Source: Sipunculus nudus
Lineage: Eukaryota; Annelida; Sipuncula; Golfingiida; Sipunculidae
Length of the DNA stretch: 64,000 nt
Reading direction: 5' to 3'
Assembly (NCBI GenBank): GCA_026874595.1
Contig: CM049311.1
Span: 38,212,676-38,276,675 of the forward strand
The notes under the pieces were generated by a model that was not told the DNA's origin, made no database searches, and saw only the letters and a list, made by a program, of their open reading frames with translations. Below are positions 47,301-60,000 of the stretch, in pieces. The translations under genes and the position numbers were made by a program. How positions within the stretch are numbered: the first letter of the stretch is position 1; each line of letters begins with the position of its first letter.

Positions 47301-49705
47301 CAGATCTTATCATACTCTTCATATATTCTTCTTATAAGATTGAAAATAGGGGACCATGCATTTATTTTTGTTCATTATGAGCACTTTTAAAAAGTTCATT
47401 TCAATTACTACAGAAAAAAACTTAACTGAAGTTTGTACATTACAGCATTTTTTTATCATCTCTCTTGGAGAACGGCAGCTCCAGCTATTTTTATGCAGGT
47501 TTTGTTTTTAAAAAACATGTTTCAAACAAATAGGCTTCTTTGCTCTATGGGTAGAGTGCAGAACTCCAAGTCAGGGGATGGTATGTTGCAAATCTCAGCA
47601 AAGGAGTAGTAGATTTTTTACTGTTGGCCCCCACCCAGGGTGAGAAAACTGCAGGCTTAATGAGAAGACTGTGCCCCACAGCCAGGTGTCACTCATAAAG
47701 TGTGCGTCTTTTGGGGGGTTCCTCAGTGTTATGACTCAGCAGTGGGGAAGATTGCACACCCAGCACCCTCTGGTTGGGCAAAACCATGATATAAAATGAC
47801 AGAAAGCAAGAAATGGAACTCTGCAGATATATTTACTTAGTTTACGAATTTGTCAACATTAACATAAAGGTGGTTACCTCCACAAAAGATATTTCTTATA
47901 AAAAACCATCATTAAATTTTATAGCTTTATTTTGTACTTAAAAACACCATATTAACATTTCTGTAATATTCTGAGTCAATTTTTACATTCTGTGTAAAAA
48001 TATTTTAATTCATGTTTACAGCTGATAACTCTTATTGATTTCTATTAACTGTAGGGGAAGTACTTTTCAATGGTAAATCTAGAATATAAAAGGGATGCCT
48101 TTCAGCTGTGCATGCAGCATTCTTTATTTGTCAGTGATTTACTTTACCTTGAGTAACTGCCATGATGGAAATTCTGTTTTGTTTACTCAACAGAACATTT
48201 TCCAGCACAACTGAAACTCTTCTTATGAATATGTTATTATGCATAATAAAACTGAACAGAACCAATCAAAAGTGACTTGTGACCTCAGGACTGGAGCTGA
48301 TGTCAGAGAGTAAATGATTCTGAGTTATTTGTTGTTCATGGAACCCTGAAACTGGTCAAAACCCTTGTGGAACCCTTGAGGTTGTGAATATACAAGGCCT
48401 TACTTAATTTAGAAGATGTTAATAAACACTGCTTTACTATTGAAGACAAGGGCAGCTATTTTGCAAACATTATTTCTTTATGTCACATTACAAGTCACAT
48501 TGTATGGCCCTGGAGGCGTGTGAATAATTTAACACATTTCAATCACATTTTCATTACAGACTATCATTCCACAAGACCAAGCACAGCTGCAAACACTTAT
48601 GAAGGTAAGACTATGCACAAGATCACCCAGCAGCACATTTAGGTTGCAGCATATGTACTGGTAGTTTAATAAGCAGCACACTTCATACTTCAGAAGTGGG
48701 CAAAAAGTCCAGAACTGGACACTGATTGTACGCTGTCTATCAGGGCTAAATAATTCTGATATAGATCTATACTAAATGACAATTATACATAAAGGAGCCA
48801 GAAAACAACCAAATAGTTACACTTTATTACAGAAAAAGTTTCTAAAAATAAAATCTTTCAGTGAGTGGGATTATCTTTTTTGACTAAACAAAACATATAA
48901 ATATGAATAAATATTTTACTAATGGTTATGGTGGAAATTACATATGTTACCAGTTGGCACAAGTTGCATATTCATAAGGAAATCCTATCAACATAAATAG
49001 CAAAATTCAGGGAAATGGATGCATGTTTATTGAGAAATAGTTGCCTTTTGTGTTAAGATTTACACAGAAAATAAACTAGTTCAGGTGAAATTTCACAAAT
49101 GCTTGCTCATAAGAACCTTGACCCTTAGTCAAGTCATTATGATGTGCTGAGGAGCTAAACATTAAACGGCATAAGGGAAAACCTCTTAGAGGTATCCGCC
49201 GCAATTGTATAGCTCTTGAATTATCATGTTTAGCTCAAAGACTGGCTGTATAGCATGCTTCAGCTTAATAATAATTATTCTAAAATAGGACATAGTGTTT
49301 TGCTTGTCAGTTTAAAGATAAACTGCTGTGTTGCTGTTTTAAGTGGGAGTAAGAATTATGATTATTGTATATAATTATATTATTTTTTTTGCAGCTCCTG
49401 GTGAGAAGCTGCTGTCATTGCGGAAGTCGGTATCTCAAAGTGCTCCAGTATCCAGCAGGTGCATCCAGGAACGCTGTGGGATCAATATGACATTTCCTGG
49501 AAACACAGAATACCAGAAACGCTACGTAAGACCACCCTTTGACCAACCCACCAAAGGCTTCATCGTAAACCCCATCCCGGATTACACATTACAAGGAAGA
49601 CCACTGGCCAAAGCATCCTTTGAACGGAGTAACACTGAATATAATTTCCGTTATGAATGGCCTGATGGGAAGAAGATTGTAAAACTACCCTGGCTAAGAA
49701 AGTGA
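44339..49705 (+). CDS. Unrecognised five-exon gene, 318 residues
   Basis: Exons 44339-44591, 46106-46251, 46973-47174, 48560-48604 and 49395-49705 have GT-AG borders and phases 1, 0, 1, 1. They join into 319 codons ending in TGA. The ATG at 44339 is chosen because an in-frame TGA lies six codons upstream (44321-44323). I do not recognise the family. The first 130 residues are probably helical and polar (DRQLDRLERGVAHMTL, VREMHQWAMSSLQNAEQ). The last 100 are rich in Pro, Tyr, Phe, Arg and Lys in short extended motifs (RPPFDQPTKGF, YTLQGRPLAKASF) and end EWPDGKKIVKLPWLRK. There is no signal peptide or membrane segment. This composition recalls microtubule inner or associated proteins of cilia and sperm tails, but that is impression only. 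Exon 4 is only 45 bp. Exons 3 and 5 are the best supported because of acceptor quality and codon continuity. Confidence 0.8.
47532..47800 (+). repeat. tRNA-derived SINE-like element in an intron
   Basis: The head resembles a tRNA gene: TTTGCTCTATGGGTAGAG as A box, AACTCCAAGTC near the anticodon arm, and a decayed B box GTTGCAAATCTC 35-40 bases later. A body unrelated to tRNA follows (CCCCACCCAGGGTGAGAAAA, GTGTGCGTCTTTTGGGGGG). It lies between exons 3 and 4 of the five-exon gene. Confidence 0.5.
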
Positions 49706-52589
49706 ATATTCTACATCAGAACATGCACAAGCTGATGTACTTAATGATTCTTATCTACAGAAATTTTTGAGTGCATTTCCATATAGGAGTGAATCTGTTA
49801 GGTACATATTTTATAAGGTATATTTTCAAACTGACTGTGCCCTAAAGCCATATGTGCAGTATTGTCCAAAGATCAGCTTGTTATCCCAGGTTTATTATAA
49901 AGTTTAAATATGTAGGTATATTTATTATAAATGTTTTATAACAAATCCTTGCATTTTTTACATAATCCAAATCTTTGCCTTACTAAGAAGTATTAGTCTC
50001 TTTTCATTTTCATTTAAACATGATGGTATTTATAGCTTATACATGCTTATTATAAACTACTTAAAATTATGGTGGTCTTGCTGTGAAATATTGTTACTGT
50101 ATTTTTCATGTTATATGATATATTAATCCTGCATTTGTTTGCCTGTGATACTTTGTATATAGTTAGTAGGGAGTATTTCTGCTTATGCAGGTGTGCATTT
50201 ACCTTATGAACTATTGTCATACAGAATTTATCAAACCATCATGAATAGTCTTCCATAAAATAACCTCTTCCTGTCATTTAATGTCCTGTTATCTTCATCT
50301 CCTTACATTCATCTGTATGTGATATCCAAATCTAGTGACAAATATTTTCTATCTGTGGACCAGGGCCATAGTCAGGATTTTGGACAGGGGGGGGGGAATG
50401 GGGAAGAATTTTGGATTGTCAGATTTTCTGCGGAGAATGCTTTTTTTGTAATTAACCTAACGACCACCGCCCCTTTGACATAATAATGCAAATAAGCATC
50501 ATGACACTTCTACTCAGAACACTTTTCATGTGTATGGTTGTGAGAGCTGTTTATATTATTAGACAATAGTACCTTCACAATGAAGTCACAAAGGTCTTTC
50601 GCGTATGACTTCACATTGACTGACATCATCAGCTTAAATTGCATGTTTATATCTCTAGCGATATAGTGATATATCAAAATCATTGTGAAGTGTTTTGTCA
50701 TATTTTCGATTATATGTCTCATACAAATTCAGTGCAAAGTGAGACATAATTTTTCACTCACTGTCAGTGGAATATCTCCTGCAACCTTTCAGGAAGCAAT
50801 TTTTGTACTGTCTTACATCCCAAACTATATCGGTCCTGTTGATTTTGGGAGAGTCGCCCAAATTGTGTAAATTTTGGGCTTGTCCAAGTAGTTGCCAAAA
50901 TTATGTAAATTTTCCGTTTGTCAAGTGATAGACTGTTTACATTGCAAAAGGTAACCTGTTGCTCTGCTCATGATTATTCATCTAAGTTGGTAATAAATAT
51001 GCTATTGTGGTCATGTATATTTCATGGTTAGGTCAATTGCTGCTTGGATGGGATGCGCCTTAAAGAGCCTGACTGAAGTTTAAAAAGTATATTAATATTT
51101 ATAAATGACTATAAAAGGGTAATGTAAGCACTAGTTAAAGTAATGCCCATGATTCAAATATGTCACTGTTATACATGTTTTTAATTGATCTTATACCAAT
51201 GGTTGTCAAGAGATCACTCGTTATACATTGTCTAACAATATTAAAATGTTATATTAATTTGTAAAGTTAATCATGCTTTTTGAGATGTCATTAATTTTAG
51301 CCATAGGGTAAATATTTAAATTTGTAAAACCCTTGCAAGTATATTGAAAACATTGTTACTGATGTGAAAGTTGAACACTTATCATTTCATGTTTTTAGGT
51401 ATCATACCAAGTAAAACTGTCACTTATCAGTATTACACTTTTGCAGTATTAAAGTTAAGTGAAAACAGTGTTTCTGGGTTTGTTCAAAATACAAATAAAC
51501 TTTCATAAAGAACATCCACTCTCCTGTAACAATTTGTTTTCAAGAGGTTTACAGCAGGATTAATTTACAAGGAAAATTTCAATATTAACATAATTCAAGC
51601 ACTTTCAAAAACATTGGAAATTAAATAAAATGTTTCAAGGATTTTTAAATATTCAAGGAAAGTTCAGGGAACCTTTGGGAATATATCTCATATGCATTAC
51701 AAATAGTAAAAGCTTTGACGTTTAACCTGTTAATAAAACTCAAGAAACCACACCATCACTTTCAGTATATCATTTAATTTCACAGATGCATAATATTGTA
51801 CATGTTTGTTGTCATGCTTTGCACACAAAGAAATTTTTATTTGCTTTGAACATTACACTCAAGAAATTATGTACAAATGATTTTTCCATTGCAGAGAACT
51901 TTAAGCAGGAGGGCATAACAGGCATTCTTATTAAACAATACAAAGTGTGATATATCTGTCCTTTAACCTTTTTACTCATCCAAATGAGGGCATACTTCTT
52001 AGATAAAGGTTTACCACAGGCTATATGCAGAAGAAGATATCATATGAAGAAGAATGGCATGTTGTTCTGTGACCTGCCAGTAGTGGTGTGCCTGTTAATT
52101 ACTTTATTGATAGTCATTTTCTTTCACATTTGATTAAATTGAATGCATTTATATAAATGACTGTGTGCACACATCCAAAGAAGTCATATGATCAAGATAA
52201 TTCTGCCATAGACAGCTCACAAAATCTGTGAACAGCATTATTAAATCTTTACCTTGTGCAATGAATAAGTGTCAACAAGCAGGATGTAGAAGACTTAATT
52301 TACTTGGCAATTATTTTACACCTTCCTATACAGTAGATTTCATGGTATTACAGAAGATTCATAAAATGATTGATAATTGATCATTGGTTGTATTTTATCT
52401 TTCAGTCATCAAATATGATTTTATAACTGTTTCCTACCATTTCCATCTAGCATGAAGCACCTTGCCAGTACAGGGTTAATCTTTGGAAATGTAAATTTAA
52501 ATTCACAACAAGGACCATCAAATTAAAGGCACATACAAACATTAAATAATACGGGGACTATCTCATGCTGTCAGTTCATTTGGCTGAAT
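49706..52589 (+). other. 3' UTR of the five-exon gene and intergenic DNA
   Basis: No coding exon is visible. AATAAA signals at about 50990 and 51494 are candidate polyadenylation sites. A G-run with flanking GGACCAGGGCCATAGTCAGG (about 50360-50400) matches an end type seen near 34850-35045 and 38620-38740. The remainder is A+T-rich and unassigned. Confidence 0.4.
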
Positions 52590-55500
52590 AACAAGTGACC
52601 CATGGGTCATGACGCTCAGCCGACTGACATGTTGATAATATGTCCTTGCACAGACAACTAATTAAGATAGGTGGCATCATTGTTCATGCATATTAGCTTA
52701 AGTTCATCAAGACCCATAAGCACAACAAATTTGATGACAATCCAACCAGCCTTTCATGAGGAATCTGGTAATTTGAGTGTATTTTGCATTATTTCTGGGG
52801 TGCTCAAACATACCCCAAAACTTTGAGAATATAGGTCACTGTGACCCAATTTCAGGTTTCTGGGGAGAACTTTTGAGGAACTCTCAGCATGTCAAGTTAG
52901 AAGAATCTGTGCCCCATGGTTATGATTTGTGCCCTACTTTAGTATCAAATTTTCAATTATTCTGAGGGGTGCTTATAAGCCCTATAGCTCAGAAAATATG
53001 GGTAACAGAGACCTAAATTCAAGTTTCAAAGGAGACTTTTCACAGATCTCCCTGGTTATCAAGTTTGAAGATTCTAGGACAGATGTTTAAAATTTGAGCT
53101 CTGTTAAGGGATGACCGCATCTTTGAAGGTCTCAAAAATAGAGAAAAAAAATGTGTTGAAATTTTAGAAAAATTAAGGTGGTGCCACAAGTCCGCAAGAA
53201 CTGATGAAACACTCCATGATTCATTGGCATGCAAAGAATCATGGTGATCAATGCAATAGATATTTAGATAATGGAGCTTTTGTATCAAATATTTAGTTAT
53301 TCTAGGAGGTACTTCTAAGCCCCATAGCTCGGAGGATATGGGTAACAGAGACCTAATTTCAGTTTTCCAATGATTTTTTTATGAATCTCCCAGGATGTCA
53401 AGAAAAAAGATTCCAGGTCAAACAGTTTTGATTTGTGCCCTGTTAACAGACGACCACATCTATGAAGGTCTCAAAAATTAATGATGAAAATGCATAAAAA
53501 CTCAAAGAAGTCCAGCTGGCACCACCAGTCTGCAGGAACTGATGAAACCCTCCATGATGCATATGCATGCAAAGAATAATGCCAATCAATGCACTAAATG
53601 TTCAGATACCAGAGCTTTTGTATAAAACTTGATGGCATCTTTTAAGGTCTCAAAAATAGAGAAAAACTAGAATATGGGTAGTCGACAAGGGACTGTGTAT
53701 CCGCCAAAATGGGAGTGGAACAGGTGAAGTGAGGCATGGATTGAGTGGCAAGAGGAAATAGAGTGAGGTGTGTTGCACATTAGCATGGATGTATGTGGCT
53801 GAAATGTGTATGTAGGTTGCACCACCTACCACAAAATCCAGAAAGCTGTCCAAGTTGTATACATATGGAAAATTTTAGGCAGATAAGTCAAACCACTACA
53901 TGTATATGAGTGATTTTAGCCCACAGCAGACAAACAGAAGGACTTGTATGAAAATTGTGGCAGGTGGCGCCGCAAATTTTGTGTATGATTAAGAGCTGTG
54001 AGATCCATACACATGCAAAATTTCAGGGGGATATGTTCAACCAGTCCTGAGATATAAACCTGAATGTCTGCAGCTTTAACAGAAATGTAGGTGGCACCAC
54101 CTGCCAAAAAAATAGATATAATGTATAAACATGCAAAATTTTAGGCAGGCAAGTCAAACACTACTGAGATATGAGTGATTTAAGCCCGCGGCAGACAAAC
54201 GGACAGACACTGTGCAAAAATGGTTGCAGGTGGCCACTCCAGTTTTGTGCATGTTAAAGAGCTATGTGAGATCTATACACATGAAAATTTTTGCCCAATC
54301 GGTCAAACGGTTCCCGAGATGTGAGCTTTGATGCAGTGTAAACTAGAATGTAGATGGTGCCACCTCTCATAAAATCAAGAAAGCTGATCTAGATGTATAA
54401 AACTGCAAAATTTTAAGCAGATATGTCAAACCACTGCCGAGATATGAGTGATTTTATCCCACGGCAGACAAACAGATGGACACTGTGAAAAAATGGTTGC
54501 AGGTGGCACCACCAGTTTTGCGTATGATAAAGAGCTGTGTGAGATCGATACACATGCAAATTTTCAGGAAGACATGTCAAACCAGTCTGGAGAAATAAGC
54601 ATGGATGTCTGCAGTGTGAACATGAATGTAGGTGGCGCCACCTGTCATAAAATCAAAAAAGCTATCCAGGATGTATATGCATGCTGAATTTCAGGTGAAT
54701 TAGTCCAACCACTGCAGAGATATGAGTGATTTTAACCCAAGGCAGATGAACAGGTGGACACTGTGCAAACATGGTTGCAGGTTGAGCCACCATTTTTTTG
54801 TATGTTATAAAGAGCCACCATTTTTTTGTATGTTATAAAGCTATCCAAGGGCTACATTTGTACAAAAAATTTTTCCTGATCAGTCAAATGGTTCCTGAGA
54901 TATGTGGGTTTATGTGTGGAAACGGACACACAAATGGACACTGGGCAGAGAGAAAAAGGTCAGAGGTCAACACCAATTGGTAAGGCACCAGTTCACAGCT
55001 GACCCAATTCTTGGTGTAAGTTTTGGAAAAATCAGTCCAGTAGTCTCAGAGGAGTTCTCCAGAAACATTAGCGGTGGTGGCAGAGGCAGAACCCGGTCAA
55101 AAACATAGTATCCGCAAAACTTTGTTTTGGCGGATACAAAAATCGTAATAAAAATCGAAAAATACAGGTGGCTCCACCATTCTGCAAAAACTGATGTAAC
55201 ACCCCATTATCAATATCCATGCAAAGAATCACGGTGATCAATGCATTAGTTGTTCAGATACTAGAGCATTTGTAACAAATTTCTCATTATTCTAGGGGGT
55301 ACTTCGGAGCCCCACAGCTTGAAGAATATAGGTAACAGAGACCTAATTTTATCATGGACCTATCTGGATGTAAAGTTAGAAGATTCCAGATCCAGCATTT
55401 ATGTTCACAGATGATGGCATCTTTTAAGGTCTCAAAATATATAAAAAAATTGTAAAAAAAAAAAATACAAGTGGCACCACCAGTCTGCAGAAACTGATGA

Positions 55501-56062
55501 AATACTCCATGATTAATATCCATGCTAAGAATCATGGTGATCAATGCATTAGTTGTTCAGATACTTAAGCTACTGTATCAAATTTTTCATTATCCTGGGG
55601 GGTCCTATAGCTTGAAGAATATGGGTAACACAGACCTAATTCCAGGCTTCCAAGAAGACTTTTCATGAACTTCTCTGGATGCAAAGTGAAAGGATTCCAG
55701 GTTCAGCGGTTATGATTTGTGCCCTGTTAACAGATGACGGCATCTTTTGAGGTCTACAATTTTTTTTCTCTATTTTTTAGAGAAAAAAAATTGTAAAATT
55801 TGAAAAAATACAGGTGGCGCCACCGGTCTGCAGAAACTGATGAAACTCTCTATGATCAACATCTATGCAAAAAATCATGGTGATCAATGCATTAGTTGTT
55901 CAGATTCCAGGTTTCCAAGGAGATTTTTCATGGACCTCCCTGGATGTAATGTTAGAAGATTCCAGGTCCAGTGGTTATGATTTGTGCCTTGTTAACAGAC
56001 AGAAGGCCGGAAGGCTGACGGACAAAGAGTGATTGCTATAGCTCATATGACTTCATATGTTC
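52590..56062 (+). repeat. Long family-A composite element with tandem ~305-340-bp units
   Basis: Head AACAAGTGACCCATGGGTCA then TGACGCTCAGCCGAC at 52590-52625; tail GACGGACAAAGAGTGATTGC then TATAGCTCATATGACTT near 56017-56054. The body is a tandem array whose units each carry GAGCTTTTGTATCAAA, GGTAACAGAGACCTA, GGTTATGATTTGTGCCCT and a GGTGGCGCCACC-like site (about 53176, 53515, 55166, 55472, 55813). A family-B element (53667-55137) interrupts one unit. No coding frame was found. Confidence 0.75.
53667..55137 (+). repeat. Family-B palindrome-unit element, copy 2, with both ends
   Basis: Starts CTAGAATATGGGTAGTCGAC then AAGG, with GTATCCGCCAAAAT at 53698-53711. Internal palindrome sites lie at about 53814, 53963, 54090, 54228, 54354, 54500, 54631 and 54779, so steps alternate near 147 and 128 bases. 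It ends in hairpin GTATCCGC (55108-55115) / GCGGATAC (55130-55137). The 5' GTATCCGCC is the inverse of the 3' GGCGGATAC. Confidence 0.8.
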
Positions 56063-56932
56063 CAACAAAGACTTAATATTTCAAATTTACCCATTTAACA
56101 TGTTATGGTCCTGTGTGTGAGTAAACAAAGTCCACATCTGTCAGTTTACCATAACATGACTTTACAACAGGAAGGCAAATCTTTCACATGCTCAACAACT
56201 CCCAAACAAGAATAAACATGGACATACTAAGTTGTGAAACACTAGTTGGAAGCTTTAGAAATTACTGTACATGAAATTGGGTGGTATAGCTAATAGGTGA
56301 TGTGCGCTCTATGTTTGTATTTTGCGCCACTGATTGTGTCCAGGGCATTTATATTTAACAAGAGTGCAGAAGTGAGCAATCATTTTAGAATAAAATGTTG
56401 CCAAAATATTTCCATGAGAAACACTATAGGTCATGTTTACTGGATATACCCGGAAACTAAATATGTATGTTTAAAATCAAGTGTTTTTTACCACTCTCTC
56501 ACAGGTACCTTTGGTCATTTAGCAAGAGTATATCCTAGACAAATGTACTGTGATTAGTAAAGCAACTGTCATGTCCAACTTCATTGTAAACTGGTGTAAC
56601 AGATTGCTGATGCACTGGTTGGCAAGTGGAGTTGACATTCAGATATGAGCCACATGGTCAACTGTGAAATATTAACTGGTGCTGAACATTTCTTAAATGT
56701 ATCTCTCTGCAAAAGCTTAAGCACTCATTCTGTCTGATGTTTGGTGCTCCCTGAGAAAAGAAGGCATAATTATCCAAGCAAATTTAGTTCTGTATCCGTG
56801 TCACAGCAGTTGTGTACAGGATATTTTTTTGGTAAATTAAATGTGAGCCTCCGATGAGAGAAGTAAAAGATGAGCTCTCAGTCTATGATCATAAGTCTAT
56901 GATTTAAATAGTACTTGTAATGTAACAGCAGG
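56063..56932 (-). other. Region downstream of TIPRL, probable 3' UTR
   Basis: Directly 3' of the TIPRL stop codon on the minus strand. I see no clear AATAAA on that strand and no further coding frame. The short plus-strand open frame at 56297-56557 has no support. Confidence 0.35.
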
Positions 56933-57061
56933 TCACCTGATCACAGATGGTGATTCTGATTGGTTTGTTTGTTCAGGAAACTCCAGTTTCTCTAATCTTT
57001 CTTCCTTGAGAGTTAAGTATTGAATTATCTCATTTTGGTCTGTGAGTATGTGTAATGGAAC
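56933..57061 (-). CDS. TIPRL: TIPRL terminal exon
   Basis: 42 codons and [23 protein letters not shown] matches human VPPSLFTEPNEISQYLPIKE, then KLEFPEQTN. The polar C-terminal tail is not conserved, as is usual for the family. Sequence to the left (56063-56932) should hold the 3' UTR. Confidence 0.93.
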   Translation of the reverse strand, partial: VPLHILTDQNEIIQYLTLKEERLEKLEFPEQTNQSESPSVIR

Positions 57062-60000
57062 CTGAAAATAGAAAATACAAGGAAGTTATTACTCTTGTTT
57101 CAACATACTACATAAGTCTAAGTATGCAATAAGTTTTTGTCCTACCAAAATCAACTGACAAAAGGGTAATGATGCTCAGCTGACTAGCATGACATTATAG
57201 GCTAATATTCACCTCAGAAATTTTATCATCTGAAAACCAAATTGAGATTAACTTCAGATGTGATCTTGACCTTAGACCTTCTAAAATCCAAAGTTGTGGG
57301 TTCTTTCTCAAGCAATGGGTCACACATATATATAGAGTGAATCGAAATCATGACTGGTCTATAAAGATATGCAATACTTCATATGTTATGGGGTTTACAA
57401 TAATACTGTATTATTTGGCTGATTTGACCTTGAAGATCAAGTTATGATCACCAGTTCTTGAACTCCCCTGAGAAATTGGTTGAAACAATTTGTCTGTCAA
57501 ATTTGAGGAAAATATGCCATTCTTCAAAACACAGACAGTTGAAAATTGGGGGTCACAATCCTATATTTCAACTGATATGACACTGAGGATCATGGTTTTT
57601 AAATCATATGAAAACTTGTAAAAACAATTTGTGTGTATTCAATGTGTGGGAACAAAGATGCAGTACTTCAAAAGTTATTTGTTCACAAGAAAACCTATAT
57701 TTTTCAGGATCAGACCTTGACAGTCAAGGTCATCAGTTTTCAAATTCATCTGCAATACTGACTGGAGCAAACTTTGAATCCAATTTGAGGAAAACATATG
57801 CACATCTTCAAACATTGTGTGACTTCCATGGTGCTCAAAAGCATGTTTTTGCTGTATAGTTCGCAGAAGATAGGTCACTTTGGGTGTCTTATGAGATTTT
57901 ACCAAGATCTCCCTAGATTTTTAGTTAGGAGTTTCAAGGTGTAATGGTTATGATTTGTGCCCTGCTAATGGATGGTTGGATGATCAGTCAGTCAGACATT
58001 TGGACAGGAGGAGAACGGACAAAGACCCATTGCTAAGGCTCAGCATGAAAAATTCAACTAGCTAAAAAACTAGAATACGGGTAGTCGACAAGTGACTACA
58101 TGTATCCGCCAAAATCAGAGTAGGACGGGTGAAGTGAGGCATGGATTGAGTGGCAAGGGGAAATAGAGTTACATGTGTTACATATTAGAATGGATCTGTG
58201 CAACGTAAACATGATTGTAGGTGGCGCCACCTGTTATTTGAATACACATGCAAAATTTCAGGTGAAAAAATCAAACCAATGCAGAGATATGAGTGCTTTT
58301 AACCCAAGGCAGACAAACAGATGGACGCTGTGCAAAAATTGCTGCAGGTGGCGCCATCATTTTTGTGTATGTTATTAAACTTTCCAAGGGCTACATTTAT
58401 GTAAATTTTTTTTCCTGATTGGTCAAACAGTTCCAGAGATATAAGCATTAATGTCTGCAGCATGAACGTGAATGTAGGTGGCGCCACCTGTCATAAAATC
58501 AAGAAAGCTATGCGGGATGTATACACATGCCAAATTTCAGGTAATTTGGTCAAAAGACTGCAGAGGTATGAGTGATTTTAACCCAAGGCAGACAAACAGA
58601 TGGACACCGTGCAAAACTGGCTGCAGGTGGCACCACCATTTTTGTATATGTTATAAAGCTATCCAAGGGCTACATTTGTGTAAAATTTTTTCCCTGACTG
58701 GTCGAACGAGTCCGGAGATATAAGCATGGATGTCTACAGCGTGAACGTGAATGTAGTTGGTGCCTCCTGTCATAAAATCAAGAAAGCTATGCGGGATGTA
58801 TACACATGCCAAATTTCAGGTAATTTGGTCAAACCACTGCTAAGATATGAGTGATTTTAGTCCAAGGCAGCCAAACAGATGGATGCTGTGCAAAAATGGC
58901 TGCAGGTGGCGCCACCATTTATATATATGTTTTAAAGCTATCAAAGGGCTACATTTGTGTAAATTTTTTTCCCTGACTGGTCAAATGGTTCCCAAGATAT
59001 GAGCTTGGATGTCTGCAGCATTAACTTGAATGTAGGTGGCGCCACCTGTCATAAAATCAAGAAAGCTATCTGGGATGTATACACATGCCGAATTTTAGGT
59101 GAATTAGTCAAACGACTGCAGAGATATGAGTGATTTTAACCCAAGGCAGATGAACAGATGGACACTGCAAACATGGTTGCAGGTGGTGCCACCTTATTTT
59201 GTGTATGTTATAAAGCTATCCAAGGGCTACATTCATGTAAAAAAATTTTCCAGATCGGTCAAAGGGTTCCCGAGATATGAGGGTTTATGTGTGGAAACAG
59301 ACGCACAAACGGACGCTGGGTAGAGAGGAAAGGTCAGAGGTCAAGGCCACTTGGTAAGGCACCAGTTCACATGTGACCTGATAATTTGTGTAAGTTTCGG
59401 AAAAATCCGTCCAGTAGTCTCAGAGGAGTTCTCCGGAAACGAACGCCGCCGCTACGGCGGAACCCGGTCAAAAACATAATCATTTAGTGGTTTCACAAAG
59501 ACCATTACTGCATATGCACAATGAATGGATGAGTCTACATGTGTGTTACTTTGTTGGTACAAAATCATTATCAATGCCTTTGTTTAAGAGTAAGCCTGGT
59601 GCTCACTAACTTTAAATGCTTAAGATTTAGGGTGCTTCTCTATATACCAGTACGCTTTATGCCATGCCTTTGCTGCACAGTAAAAATCCAACCAGTTAAT
59701 AAGCCATGTTATATCTCAATGAGTGTGTATGCTGCACGGCAAAGGCATACAAATGTTTGTATGGGAAAAGACTGGCCATGCAGCAAACACATGCATTTGC
59801 AGCACAGCAGAAACTGCAACATACATGAAAAAAACCAGCCTTTCTCCTAAGGAAGGTTGCTGAATACCATAAAACCTACTGATATAATTATCATTAAGAT
59901 GGTCTAAACAGTTAACCATTTACTTTATTAGACTGAAAGTAATAATTTCTTTTGATCCATTCCATACTTAAATATCCTACTAGTCGAAGGATAGTTAAAG

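Noticed and set aside
47532-47605. tRNA gene
   Set aside because: The B box is decayed and the stems do not close; a SINE head fits better.
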